A program made the translations under genes and the position numbers. This document shows positions 12,601-22,929 of a stretch of 64,000 nt of DNA, one piece after another. This stretch comes from Phoronis australis (taxonomy: Eukaryota; Phoronida; Phoronidae): assembly GCA_002633005.1 (NCBI GenBank), contig NMRA01000836.1, positions 37,005 to 101,004 on the forward strand, given 5' to 3'. The notes under the pieces were generated by a model. It saw only the letters and a program-made list of their open reading frames with translations, was not told the DNA's origin and did not search any database. The stretch's first letter is position 1. Each line of letters begins with the position of its first letter.

Positions 12601-12848
12601 TTGGGGACGATCAGAAGCTGAGGACGCCTGTGCACTAAACACTCACAAAATCAACGCCAACGGAATGGATCGAACGACTTCATGTCATGGAGCTCGTTTT
12701 AACCCACGTCTCTACAAAACAGGTCCTACGTTATTCATTTCAGCGGAGATACTGACTGCTATTATAGAAATAACACAAACCTGGCTTTTGTTGTGGAACA
12801 TTTGGCAATAATTTTGAATGTGAGTGCGTGTTTATTGGAGGCCGCCAT
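3574..12848 (-). CDS. QTRT1: Queuine tRNA-ribosyltransferase catalytic subunit 1 (one exon missing in gap)
   Basis: Exchanges guanine for queuine at the wobble base of GUN-anticodon tRNAs, with QTRT2 as partner in animals. Exons read on the minus strand: 12781-12848, 8990-9146, 7902-8040, 7207-7401, 6548-6686, 6175-6250, 5720-5914, 3574-3729. All have GT-AG borders and compatible phases. The start (MAASNK...) is fixed by exon 1 joining in phase to [20 protein letters not shown]. Landmarks: [24 protein letters not shown], the catalytic region [10 protein letters not shown] with the nucleophile Asp, the zinc site CPCSTC plus the His of TVHN, and the C-terminal [10 protein letters not shown]. 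One phase-0 exon of about 23 codons, expected between 8990 and 8040, is absent; the run of N at 8226-8680 lies exactly there. With it the protein would be about 397 residues, close to the human length. Intron 1 is long (9147-12780) and full of inverted repeats. Confidence 0.95.
3835..4647. mobile_element. Non-autonomous TIR element with TTA target duplication (Harbinger-like)
   Basis: The ends are inverted: GGGCTGTTCCAGTAAAATC at 3835 and GATTTTGCTGGAACAGCCC ending 4647. They are flanked by TTA on both sides (3832-3834 and 4648-4650). A TTA/TAA 3-bp duplication is characteristic of PIF/Harbinger elements. No transposase ORF is seen in the 813 bp. It lies in the last QTRT1 intron. Confidence 0.75.
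6429..6560. repeat. 51-bp exon-edge repeat at a QTRT1 donor
   Basis: ATGTCCCCTCAAGA at 6470 and 6521 and ACCACTCACC at 6488 and 6539 define a 51-bp period, with a third degenerate copy near 6429. On the minus strand the unit contains the end of exon 6548-6686 and its GTGAGT donor, so the copies in the intron are donor duplicates. Confidence 0.8.
8226..8680. other. Assembly gap (455 N) in QTRT1
   Basis: Unsequenced run of N. It lies between the QTRT1 exons at 8990-9146 (ending YHLGHRP) and 7902-8040 (starting DSGGFQ). The protein family has about 23 residues between these points, so the missing exon most likely sits here. The right flank is a tandem array, a common reason for an assembly break. 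Confidence 0.95.
8681..9010. repeat. 83-bp and 44-bp exon-edge array at a QTRT1 donor
   Basis: CAATCCACC recurs at 8771, 8854 and 8937 (83-bp period). CAATCCACAA recurs at 8683 and 8727 (44-bp period), ending at 8771. The 83-bp unit contains, on the minus strand, the codons YHLGHRP and the GTGAGT donor of exon 8990-9146. The 44-bp unit is the same sequence with about 39 bp removed, including the donor. The array runs into the N gap. Confidence 0.9.
9815..10255. mobile_element. Fold-back element inside QTRT1 intron 1
   Basis: Arms of roughly 190 bp (about 9815-10005 and 10080-10255) are inverted copies. Shared landmarks are GGTTTC-ACAAACCATTA, TGTTCTTTCTTC, TTCGCAAAAAAT, GGTCAAAGCACA and ATGGAATTATCCG. 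The centre is about 75 bp. ORFs on both strands here are mirror images created by the repeat. Confidence 0.75.
12402..12474. repeat. Perfect 30-bp hairpin with 13-bp loop
   Basis: The arm 12402-12431 (GTAGGCAATGACC...TTGGCCC) is exactly complementary to 12445-12474, with loop TCTGCTCTGGTTC. Both sides carry AAGACTAGT as a direct repeat (12395 and 12475). A template-switch or insertion event is a likely origin. Confidence 0.85.
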
Positions 12849-13054
12849 TGTGTGCAAAAACAATAAAAAACTATCAATGTTTATGAAATATTCAGAATGA
12901 TTCCTTTATTATGAGTTGTAACCTTTTCGAATTTATTTCTTCAGTGAATATCATTAGACAGACTTGTTTTTCATTTTTCACACATTTGTGCACGATTTTA
13001 GTATTTTCTAGACACACCACTCGGTGGCGTTGTTGTGTACTCCAAAGCGGAGAA
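12849..13054. promoter_or_regulatory. Compact bidirectional promoter between QTRT1 and DOLPP1
   Basis: Only 206 bp separate the QTRT1 start codon (minus, 12848) from the DOLPP1 start codon (plus, 13055), so both 5' UTRs and the core promoters must share this interval. The QTRT1 start codon is embedded in ACAATGGCGGCC, which resembles the YY1 site often overlapping the start of housekeeping genes. I see no convincing TATA box for either direction. The role is inferred from geometry. Confidence 0.7.
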
Positions 13055-16000
13055 ATGGATGTAGAAACCCAGGCCCAGGGGCAAGGCTTTGATGCTGCTC
13101 TGTGGAAGGCAGTTTCATTGACGCATGTTGAATATCCAAGAGGTAAATCAGAGACACTTCAACAGTCTTTTGCAGTGGTACCGTTTTTAAAAGGCTGCAA
13201 AAACTAAAATGTCATAAGTTGGAAGTTGCGAAACAAATCACAATTCTAAGAAAGTAGAAAAATTTTGAACTGATCGTTGATGAATGAATGGGGAGGCCTA
13301 AAGCGAGGTTGGGTGGAGTTGAGCGCATGTGTGTTGAGACTCAGCTGCCCATGCTGCCAGAGAAGTGGTGAGACCTGTCGTCTGGGTCTGCGGTAGAATT
13401 TCGGTGACCAGGGCTCGACATTAACGCCTTTAACGGTAGTCCGACTTCCTGGGACAACCAATTTGTTGGTCCGGACAAGCTCACGGCCGAGCAGCTTGTC
13501 CGACGGGAAGATTTTGACTGGTTATTGTATGATAGCGACCAGAAATAAAATGTGTTGTGTCCCGTGTGAAAAATACAGTTCATCTCTTGCATCTGGATCA
13601 GATGTGTTCAGGATCGAATCTTTGAAAAGTCACAAACAGTCGACGGCTCACTCAGCATATCTTATACAAAATATAAAACTGAATTGAAAAGCCAGGGTAA
13701 ACTTGAAGCGTGTTCACTGGTGAAATCTAAATACGAATACCCACTTTAATAAACTTGTGCAAAATTTATAAGTTGTGTAATGTATGCTCTTACACATGTT
13801 TATTGAGAATGTGCTAACAGGTATGATGTGTGATATTCATATATGTTTGAAAAGTGTAATTTGAGTTTAATTACCTTTGGACAAGTGTCTTATAGGTCTG
13901 GATAAGTAAATTTCATTTCTACGTGTCCAAGTTAAAGCAAAAGTTAATGTCGAGCCTTGGTGACTCTGAGGCCGGGCTAGTTCTTCATTTTTGTTTAAAT
14001 ATATACTATTACTTGTTATTGTTAGACATTCTTTATCTATGCCATGACTATAGCCAAGATGTAGCCCCTCGACTGTCTGGCTGTCTAGGGGTTACAATAC
14101 TCCCCATCGATTTCTGTACTAATCCAATCCCATACTTAAGTATATGATAAACGTACAATAATTCCCGTACCAAAAAAAAAGCCTTCCTGCAAACACTTGC
14201 TGCAAGCTTGCCGCAAAGTTGCGGCAAGCTTGCTGCAAAAGTTTCTGCAAACCAGCCTCAAACACGAAGAATCAACTCTGACCAACGAGTGGATGCAAAT
14301 TTCCTGTAACCCAGCCGCAAACATTGCCGCAAGCTTGCGGCATGCTTGCCGCAAACATGCAGCAAACTTTTACCATGCAAATGAAGTTTGCCGCAAGCTT
14401 GCAGCAAACATCTCTATGTCCTTATATGGAACAGTTCCTGCAACCCAGCCGCACACATTGCTGCAAGCTTGCCGCAAACATCTCTTTGGATATGGAACAG
14501 TTCCTGCAACCCAGCCGCACACATTGCTGCAAGCTTGCCGCAAACATCTTCTTGGGGTTATATAGAAGTTTCTGCGAACCACCAGAAAAAATATTGGATG
14601 CAAGACTACAACATACTTGAATTGTGGCATGAATAATTTAATGTAGAAATGCCAGCTGACAAATACATAACTTTTATTGCATGCCCGCTTGTTAAAGCAA
14701 GAAAATGCACTATCAGCTGCACACTGGATTTAACATGATAATTTTCAATCTGATGTATAATGACTAGAAATTAAAACAAAATCACATGGCAATGAATAAC
14801 AGAAACTATAAAAGTGTCTACAGTGGCAATTAGTAATAATACTTGTATTACAATCAAAATTGTGTCTTGAGAGAACANACAATTCTAAGAAAGTAGAAAA
14901 ATTTTGAACTGATCGTTGATGAATGAATGGGGAGGCCTAAAGCGAGGTTGGTTGGAGTTGAGCGCATGTGTGTTGAGACTCAGCTGCCCATGCTGCCAGA
15001 GAAGTGGTGAGACCTACTGTCTGCCAGGGTCTGCGGTAGAATTTCGGTGACCAGGGCTCGACATTAACGGTAGTCCGACTTCCTGGGACAACCAATTTGT
15101 TGCCGAGCAGCTTGTCCGACGGGAAGATTTTGACTGGTTACGGTATGATAGCGACCAAAAATAAAATGTGTTGTGTCCCGTGTGAAAAATACAGTTCATC
15201 TCTTGCGTCTGGATCAGATGTGTTCAGGATCGAATCTTTGAAAAGTCACAAACAGTCGACAGCTCACTCAGCAGATTATACAAAATATAAAACTGAATTG
15301 AAAAGCCAGGGTAAACTTGAAGCGTGTTCACTGGTGAAATCTAAATACGAATACCCTCTTTAATAAACTTGTGCAAAATTTAAGTCGTATAATGTATGCT
15401 CTTACACATGTTTATTGAGAATGTGCTAGCAGGTATGATGTGTGATATTCATATATGTTTGAAAAGTGTAATTTGAGTTTAATTACCTTTGGACAAGTGT
15501 CTTATACTTATAGGTCTGGACAAGTAAATTTCATTTCTACTTGTCCAAGTTAAAATAAAAGTTAATGTCGAGCCTTGGTGACTCTGAGGCCGGGCTAGTT
15601 CCTTTGTTTAAATATATACTATGACTTGTTATTGTTAGACAATCTTTATCTATGCCATGACTATAGCCAAGATGTAACCCCTCAACTGTCTGGCTGTCTA
15701 GGGGTTACAATAGACCCCATCGATTTCTGTACTAATCCAATCCCATACTTAAGTATATGATAAACGTACAGTTCCCGAATAAGATGTTTTCACTGGCACC
15801 TCGTCAAAAGTACGTTTTACACGTCTTAGAAAGGTCACTTAAAATGCGCAATTTTTTTCTTCCAGTTCTGTACATATCTGTGATGAAACATGTCTAAGGG
15901 AATTATGATGACTTTGGTGAAGAATTCCAATGTCACTTTTTGGTCGCCGTTTACTTTTCCACGGTGGGCGATACAAGCACAAAGTATGCAATTGACGTTA

Positions 16001-19000
16001 TGCGAATATAGACAGCAATAACCGCGAAATTTAACAAAGTGCATGCCCTGGCGTATGACACTTGCAAAAAGTAGTATTGGACGATTTCTTGTGGAATTTG
16101 TGAGATTGTGTCCCTTGTGGATTTTTTGTTCGTCAACAGACGCCCAGTGAAGGAAATGTTCAAATTGTCTCCATAGTCATTTTTGTGTCAATTACTGCTA
16201 AAGAAATACTATGCAGTCAAACTTTTTTCGAACAGTTCTTCGTTCAGTTGCCCAAATTGGCAACTGCCCGTTTTTACAATGCTCATGCCAGGGATATGAC
16301 TGCATAGTGCTTGAAACTTGGCCACCAGGGTTGCACTTTGTCTCTGGACAAAATGGCATTGTTGATGAACGAAGAAACAAAGTGGAAAGAAGTCTTGATT
16401 GCCAAAGCATGTGTTCAAGTTTGAAGGAATAAATGGCATCCACTTCTTCCTAAGGTGTCCCTCTATGATTGAAAGGTACTAGGCCCAACTATTTTGCCCA
16501 AAAGGTTCCATAGCATAGCTGTCCTATGGGAAAATTACTATCTGTGCCAGCTGTGCTGGCTCAGTTCAGACGGCAGCAATGTCTGCCATGCATGTATACT
16601 TCGCTTGGCACAAGGATGACCTCCATTTAACCCTCTGTTTACCCGCGTTTGACCTTGAGTACGTTACCTCTGAAGGTGTCTATCTGCACTCGCTGTCCCC
16701 TGCCGAGAACCTATCCTTCCCTTTGGTTGCTATTGGGGGCACCCCTTCCTGATAATTTTGGATCCTCTTTGCATCTTTCGGTCTGTGTTATTGTTGAAGT
16801 TGTGTTGTCAAATGGTGGATGACTATCAGTCCTGTGGCTTGATCCATCAGCCAAGGAGCACAATGCTTCATTCTGTGGGATCAAATTGTCTTCTGTTTTA
16901 AAATCTTAAGCCTCTGATTTTGAAGGTTCTTTACATTCAAAAGTTTTTGGCCACAAGTTTAAAAGATTGTGAGAATATGTATAGTACCAAGGGCAGATCC
17001 AGGATTTTGAGTTGGGGGGGGGGCTAGGGAACAGAAATAACCACAATTTCACCACATGCGTGCGTCCAGCCTAAAATGTAGGGATGCAGGGGTCTCGAAT
17101 ATTCGCGTTTGTGGACCTTATTACTAAAAAAACAGTAAATGGGGTTTGTTCAAGGCCTATGCATTGTGCATCGCCCCCCGAACCCCCTGGGTGCGCACAT
17201 ATGCTACTCAGCAATTCGCACCCCGAACTCCCAAATGGTATCTAGGAGAATTTTAGGGGAGGCCATGGTCCCCTTGGCCCACCCTAAATCCGCCACTGAG
17301 TACATTATAAAAAAATTGTGTTTATAGGTGATGTTGTTGGCTACTGCCTGGCCTGGATCAGTCTACTCCCCATCTTTACTGTGGTCAGTATGGTCACTGT
17401 GATCGCCTGCAAGAGGGACTTACACACGGTGAGCCTTGGAGTGGTGATATTAGATACACATATACGCAGTCAGTATAGAACTAGTGACAGTAGACAGACC
17501 TATACACAGTCAGTATAGAACTAACGATATTACACAGACCTATTACAGTCAATATAGAACTAGTGATAGTAGACAGACCTACACACAGTCAGTATAGAAC
17601 TGGTGATAGCAGACAGTCCTACATACAGAAGACAGTTTCGAATGATTGGTCATTTCAGATCTGTTAATTGCTATGATTGGCCATTTCAGATCTGCTATTT
17701 GCTGGGAATCCTCATCAATGAGGGCATCAACTGGGTGCTCAAACACATCATCAAAGACAGTAGACCAGTTTCAGGTATTGACAGACCAATTGTAAGACAT
17801 GAAATTCAACACACACCGTAAACATTTGGTTTAACGCACACAGTGGCGTAAGCGCCCGTGCCCTACTTTTGAAAACTTTCAGATTAAGCTTGATTTTTAT
17901 AACAGTAAGGCAAGCTGTTTAAAATCACAGTGTGCCGAGGACATTGGATTTTGTTAGCATCATGTGCAGTGCATTAGCAATAGTTGACGCGTAGTTGAAA
18001 TTGACACTTATGGAGGCTATAGTCAACCACAGACTTTAATTCCAATCTTCAACTTTATTTTTAAAGGAATCCATCTTTTCTCGGAGGTTTTAGAGCAAAA
18101 TTCCTCGATGGTGATGTAGCACTTATGACATGCATGGTGGAGTCTTGTGGCATTTTGTAGATGACCTATGTTTTCCACATATGACACGTGTTCAGTGTCA
18201 AGGGAGCAAAATTGAATAGCGTTATAATGGAAATTCGAAGTGTCGGAGGCTTTTCCTTCCATAAGTCACAAAGAAATTTCCGTGTGAGATTTGAACTGCG
18301 TTGTTCTGATTCATTAATACAGTATTTGCCCAAGGCATACAAAGAGGAAAATTTACAAGATGTTTTTCAATCATTTGTGTTGCAAAACTTAAACTGCTAA
18401 GAAAATGGGAGAATTAGCATATAGGTTTATCTTTAACTTTTCTTTCAATTTCTCGAAATTTCCAATTTAACTTCCCATCTTTGGGTTATGCACCCGCCCC
18501 CAATTTCTTGAAATTTATGATTTTTAAATCGCTTAAAAGTGCTTATCTCTATGTCAAGTTCCACCTCCCAAATTGCTAGTGTCATCGAATGTTCACTGTT
18601 GTCAAAGTCTGCAGACCTGTTGATGAGGCAGTGAGTGTTTCAAGTGATGTGCGCTTCTTTAAATTGTCCTGTGTTCATAAACTAAGTGTCTAGTAGTTAA
18701 TCAAACAACCACTGCTCACACATTGGGTTCAAATGAATTTAATAATTTGTATAATGTACTCGCGGCATTATACAATGTAACAAGATCCATCTCTTCTTTA
18801 GTGACAGATATTTCATTACAATCTGCTATAATGATAATTTCGTAGTTTGTTATTATTGGCGTTTTTGCTGAAGACTTTCTATTACCCGTATTGCAGTAAT
18901 TGCTATCACGGCTTTTGTTGCAGGTCGAGTTCTCCATGTCAAGTATGGCATGCCATCTAGTCACTCTCAGTTCATGTGGTTCTTCTCAACCTACTTGGCA

Positions 19001-22000
19001 TTATTTCTGTTGATCAGGTAATTCTACTCTGCTCCATCTGCTGTGTTGTCTGGAGTTCTTAGATGGATTTTCATGAAATTTGACAAATAGTTTTTTATTA
19101 AGGATGTGACAGCGCCTCCATCGGATTTGTTTGACATATTCTGTGCCATATAGTAGGTATATTTATTGTACTAATAAAGACCCTTGGCAATGCGTTTGAT
19201 GATAATATAATGCACAGAGACACATTGCTATGTGTATTTTTCCAATCACCACCAGAAAGTCGCATCATGTAGCAATTGAAGAAGCAAAACTAAACTGATG
19301 CTTGAATCAAGTCAAAGGCTTCCTATGATTATATCCACTTTAATTTGGGGGTCTGACAGTGTATCTGTGTCCCTCTTCTGGTTCTGTTGTGTTCTGGGAG
19401 TAACTGTAACCCCTTCCCCCTTTGGACTGCGTTAGGTGACATGTGTACACAGTATCGTCTCATATCTCTCCATTTGATTTTGTTTTGTCATTTTGATTGG
19501 ATCATTGGATCTTCTATTTGCAGAATCAAGAGAAACCAAAATGTTTGGGATGAATGGTGGAAGTACCTGATGACAGCTGGAGGGATTATAGTATCTGTTT
19601 TGGTCTCTTATAGTCGGTAAATAGTCTTGTTTCGTCTCCATTTTGGCCTCTTCTTGTCGTCGATAAGTATGGCAATCATCCGTTCAATATTTAGTTTCCT
19701 GATGATCTGGGTGTTCAAAGTTAACTGAATTTACAGACTTCGTAGTTGACGGGTTTACAGAATTCACTTAACAACCAGACATCGCCAAATTACCATTTGT
19801 GAATTTAAGGAATTGCATCCTATAGGTTGCTAATAAACGTAATCCAATTATGGTAAACTCTAATCAGTTTCGGACAAAGTTATAATAAAATTAGTCTTTG
19901 TTTTCCTAGAGGTTCTAAAGAGTCAAAAGATTGTAGCCATGCAGCTAGTATAGTTGTGTCCGAGAGCTGTAAACTAGGAGTCGCTCTGGAGACTCATGCT
20001 GGTTGTGTCCATTAAAATTCTGATTTGAAGTCAGCTGTTCATTATATCGGTTGTTAATGTCAGTGGAAGCAAGTGCTATTGCAACACGTCACAGCAAGTC
20101 TCTGTCCGCGAGTGATCATGGGGTAGTTCTCGTGTATCGCTGTTTTCACAAGAATTCTACTGCAGGCTTGAAGGCTGATGAAACAGAACCTTGGTCATGT
20201 GGCAAAGTGCGTAATACATGTTTAATTATGTCCGTCTGTTTATTGCAGTGTTTACTTACTATACCACAGTACAAGTCAAGTCGTGTGGGGGGCTGTAGTG
20301 GGTGCCGTCCTGGCTCTACTCTGGTTCATCTGTGTTCATCTTCTCTTCACTCCACTCTTCCCAGTTATCGCCTCCTGGTGAGTACCCTCATAACTGGTGT
20401 ACCATCATAACTGGTGTACCCTCATAACTGGTGTACCCTCATAACTGGTGTACCCTCAACTGGTGTACCCTCATAACTGGTGTACCCTCATAACTGGTGT
20501 ACCCTCATAACTTAGAGTACCCTCAACCACAGTTTTTAACTGTTTCTTGATAACTTTGCTAGCAATAGCGCTTCTTCAGGTATCTAGGTAGTGACCGATT
20601 TTCAATCCATGGTTTTGAAATATGGGTTGATCGCAGAGTTTAAAGTATGTTCGGCTCATAAAAATAATGACCAGGTTTTTGTAGTAGTTATCTACGTGAC
20701 TGTCATTCTTGTCTAACAATTGTGTTTGAGGATTTCTATCTAATCCTTTTTGTGTGAGAACTTGGTTACGGCTCTGAAACACCCTGGCAAGTGTTGATTG
20801 CTGTTAAAAATTAAACAAAAAAGTGTGCAGAATAGGTACCCCGTAGTATCGCATGGTCACATGTAGTAATTATCAATCAGTCCTACTTTGAACACGAGAC
20901 TTTCTGCAATACATGCTGATGATGTAGTCCAATGAGTCATCAGTTGAAGACTGACATCCGAACAGACTTGCATAGAGGTAGAAGTACTTTGGGCACACTG
21001 AGTACCAGAGTCAGTGATGCCACACTGAGTACCAGAGTCAGGGATGCCACACTGAGTACCAGAGTCTCAGTGATGCCACGCTGGGCTTCATCTGTTCAAT
21101 GATACTTTAAAGTCATGTTGTTTTTGACAGAAGTCACTGAATTCGGACATGTTTCTAGGATCCTACATAAAGGTGCTTTTAGCCTGCCTTGTGTAAAAAT
21201 AACTTTTGATTTGGGTCAGTTGTCATCATAAAACTGGTCTCTATTTGTTATTGGATTAGAAGCGATTTTTAATGTGTGAAGGACTGACAGGTGGTTTTTA
21301 CTCAGTGCTTAAAATGTCCTGAGCAAGCCATGTTGAGCCTGATCCAAGCAACAGTGAAATTACTACCAGCTCTTCTGAAGTCCAGACATCATTTCTGGTC
21401 TGAGTAAAGAACAAGTCGGGGGTAATTTATTTTGAAAAGTGCCTGTAATCAGAGCTTATTGTTTTGACCGATTGCAGATTGATTATAGCATAAAGTATAC
21501 AACATAGTTACGTTTAAAATAATACAGTTTTCACTTAACAAACCCCATTTCAAATGGTGTGTTTCACTGAGTGCAGGTCGACAGCATGTCCGACTCGTGT
21601 TGAAATGCAGTTTTCAGTCCCCAAACTCCAGTTTTGATGTTTCTTTGTTGTTTTAGGCCCCTATCCGAGTTCTTGATGATCAGAGACCTCACCCTCATAC
21701 CCAATGTCATATGGTTTGAATACACAACATCACGAGCTGAAGCCAGGTAGACGTTACTCTCCATCAGCACAACAGTGTGGACTTGAATTGAATTCAATTT
21801 ATTTCATTTATTCAATGCAGAACAAAATCTAATGGAAAATCTGACATTACCAAATGAATGCACTTATTTTGATTCTCATTAATTTCGAAAGTGCAAACAC
21901 AATTGTTTGTCGTCAAGACCATAGATTGGTGGGAGTGTACACTAAATCCAGTTTTAAACTCTTTTCATGTTGTTTGAACCCTGTTATTTGTCTTTTCAGG

Positions 22001-22036
22001 AGTAGGCTTAAGAACAGGAAGATACGAAGTCAATAG
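13055..22036 (+). CDS. DOLPP1: Dolichyldiphosphatase 1
   Basis: ER membrane phosphatase that recycles dolichyl diphosphate after protein N-glycosylation; PAP2 superfamily. Eight coding exons: 13055-13142, 17328-17428, 17690-17774, 18924-19017, 19524-19616, 20249-20377, 21657-21746, 22000-22036. They join in frame into 238 codons plus a TAG stop, the length I recall for the human protein. The phosphatase signature is visible: K-x6-RP in KHIIKDSRP, then [10 protein letters not shown], then SRVYLLYH with the catalytic His. Several hydrophobic segments (for example in [20 protein letters not shown]) fit a multi-pass protein. The start ATG precedes [11 protein letters not shown] and the conserved SLTHVEYP. 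Intron 1 (13143-17327) carries the duplicated block and repeat arrays. An ATTAAA at 22106 may serve as polyadenylation signal. Head to head with QTRT1. Confidence 0.96.
13505..13690 (+). pseudogene. Degenerate zinc-finger-like fragment (transposon or host gene relic)
   Basis: One frame reads [11 protein letters not shown], then a stop, then NVLCPV. A shifted frame continues [29 protein letters not shown]. The combination W-x2-YD...C-x2-C...F-R-x-E-x-L-x-x-H-x-x-S-x-x-H is typical of TTF-type or hAT-associated zinc fingers. A stop and a frame change show it is not functional. A second copy with similar damage lies at 15120-15310. Confidence 0.45.
14170..14565. repeat. GCAAGCTTGCCGCAAAC array
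   Basis: Short motifs GCAAGCTTGC and GCCGCAAAC recur irregularly from 14180. They end in two longer direct copies with GGAACAGTTCCTGCAACCCA at about 14429 and 14496. GCAAGCTTGC is itself palindromic. The ORFs in several frames here are repeat artefacts. Confidence 0.8.
16979..17305. mobile_element. Putative short TIR element before DOLPP1 exon 2
   Basis: GTACCAAGGGCAGATCCAGG at the left and, inverted, the CCTAAATCCGCCACTGAGTAC at 17282-17302 have matching ends of the GGCGGATYYAGG type. A poly-G tract follows the left end. About 320 bp, no ORF. A similar motif (GGCGGATTTAGG) appears at 63353. Confidence 0.5.
17440..17640. repeat. 40-bp minisatellite in DOLPP1 intron 2
   Basis: About four to five copies of a unit containing CAGTCAGTATAGAACTAGTG and TAGACAGACCTA. 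It fills most of the short intron between exon 2 (ends 17428) and exon 3. Confidence 0.85.
17642..17703 (+). repeat. DOLPP1: 31-bp duplication of the DOLPP1 exon 3 acceptor
   Basis: ATGATTGGYCATTTCAGATC at 17642 is repeated at 17673. The second copy is the real acceptor (exon starts 17690, ICYLLG). The first gives a decoy TTTCAG|ATCTG 31 nt upstream. Using it would add 31 nt and shift the frame. Confidence 0.9.
20370..20525 (+). repeat. DOLPP1: 17-bp array at the DOLPP1 exon 6 donor
   Basis: The donor region CCTG|GTGAGTACCCTCAT passes directly into repeats of AACTGGTGTACCCTCAT (17 bp, about eight copies). The unit equals the exon-intron edge minus an AG, turning GTGAGTAC into GTGTAC. It looks seeded at the splice site. 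Confidence 0.85.
20995..21085. repeat. About 29-bp triplicate repeat in DOLPP1 intron 6
   Basis: Three copies of ACTGAGTACCAGAGTCAG followed by TGATGCCAC. No link to an exon edge is visible. Confidence 0.85.
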
Positions 22037-22274
22037 AGGGAGCTGCTGTGAACTGTCCACACTATTGTGTTTAAAACATTCGTCTACCAACTTTCCACTG
22101 CATTCATTAAAGCTGTAAATGTCATGACTTGTATTCATTTATTGTAATGGTCAACTTTGAAACATTTCCATGGTACTGTTGTTCTAGTTTGTGTACTCAG
22201 ACTGTCGGAGAAAGTTAGAAGTTTGCCTTAACTAGATATAACGCTACTCACTGAGATCCAAGGCATTTTATAGC

Positions 22275-22745
22275 ATGCAACCTATTCCTCGACCTCAACA
22301 TGCGACCCACTCCCTGGACCTCAAGATACGACACACTTCCTGGACCTCAACACGTGACCCACTTCTTGGACCTCAACAGATGATAGACTTCCTGCCGACC
22401 TCAACATGTGATGGACTCTTTGGACCTCAATATGTGACCCACTCCCTGGACCTCAACATGTCACCCACTCCTCGGACCTCAACATGTAACCCACTCCCTG
22501 GACCTCAACATGTGACCCACTCCCTGGACCTCAACATGTAACCCACTTCCTGGACCTCAAGTGTAACCCACTCCCTGGACCTCAACATGTAACCGACTCC
22601 ATGGACCTCAACATGTGACCCACTTCCTGGACTGCAACAGGTGACAGACTTCCTGAACATCAACTTGTGACCGACTGTTTGTACCTCAACATGTGACGGA
22701 CTCTGTTGACCTCAACATGTGAAGGACTCCCTCGAACTCAACATG
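22275..22745. repeat. 26-bp minisatellite downstream of DOLPP1
   Basis: About 17 copies of a unit built from ACCTCAACATGTGACCCACT and CCCTGG, starting some 240 bp after the DOLPP1 stop. Open frames through it (repeats of GPQHVTHSLD) come from the unit and show no protein family. Confidence 0.9.
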
Positions 22746-22929
22746 TACAGTACAATTTGGTTTCCCTTGCTAGTACAATAAAAACAGTGAACAACGTTAT
22801 CACTCACTGGGTGTTATGTTCATTAGCTTTGACAACACTTTACTGTGAATACAACTTTGATAGTTTTAAAGATTCACCTTGCAGTTGCTGCAAAGGTTCA
22901 TCAAATTTCTCAGCAGGATTTTCACATTA

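Larger units (their letters stand above)
9673..12629. mobile_element. About 3-kb element bounded by inverted repeats in QTRT1 intron 1
   Basis: The sequence AGGCGTCCTCAGCTTCTGAT at 9673 reappears inverted ending at 12629. Homology continues inward for about 130 bp, through AGTGTCATACCTTGTAGTA and CCATATCAAACAC. No transposase is recognisable between the arms and no clear target duplication is seen. A fold-back element (9815-10255), part of another repeat family (10260-10960) and a perfect hairpin lie inside. Confidence 0.65.
13240..15772. repeat. Duplicated block, 13240-14157 and 14879-15772
   Basis: The two stretches are near-identical in direct orientation, both starting ACAATTCTAAGAAAGTAG. 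The second copy begins immediately after a single N at 14878. They differ by small indels and substitutions. Sequence after the two copies differs, with a GCAAGCTTGC-rich insertion after the first. It is either a local duplication or two haplotypes joined at the N. The block lies in DOLPP1 intron 1. Confidence 0.85.

Noticed and set aside
14197-14636. Overlapping ORFs rich in LAANM and QACRKHL
   Set aside because: Repeat-derived frames in the GCAAGCTTGC array, present in several frames and on both strands.
16198-16443. Overlapping ORFs on both strands around 16.2-16.4 kb in DOLPP1 intron 1
   Set aside because: They overlap each other in three frames with no recognised motif. A short inverted ACTATGCAGTC pair is present but too small to call an element.
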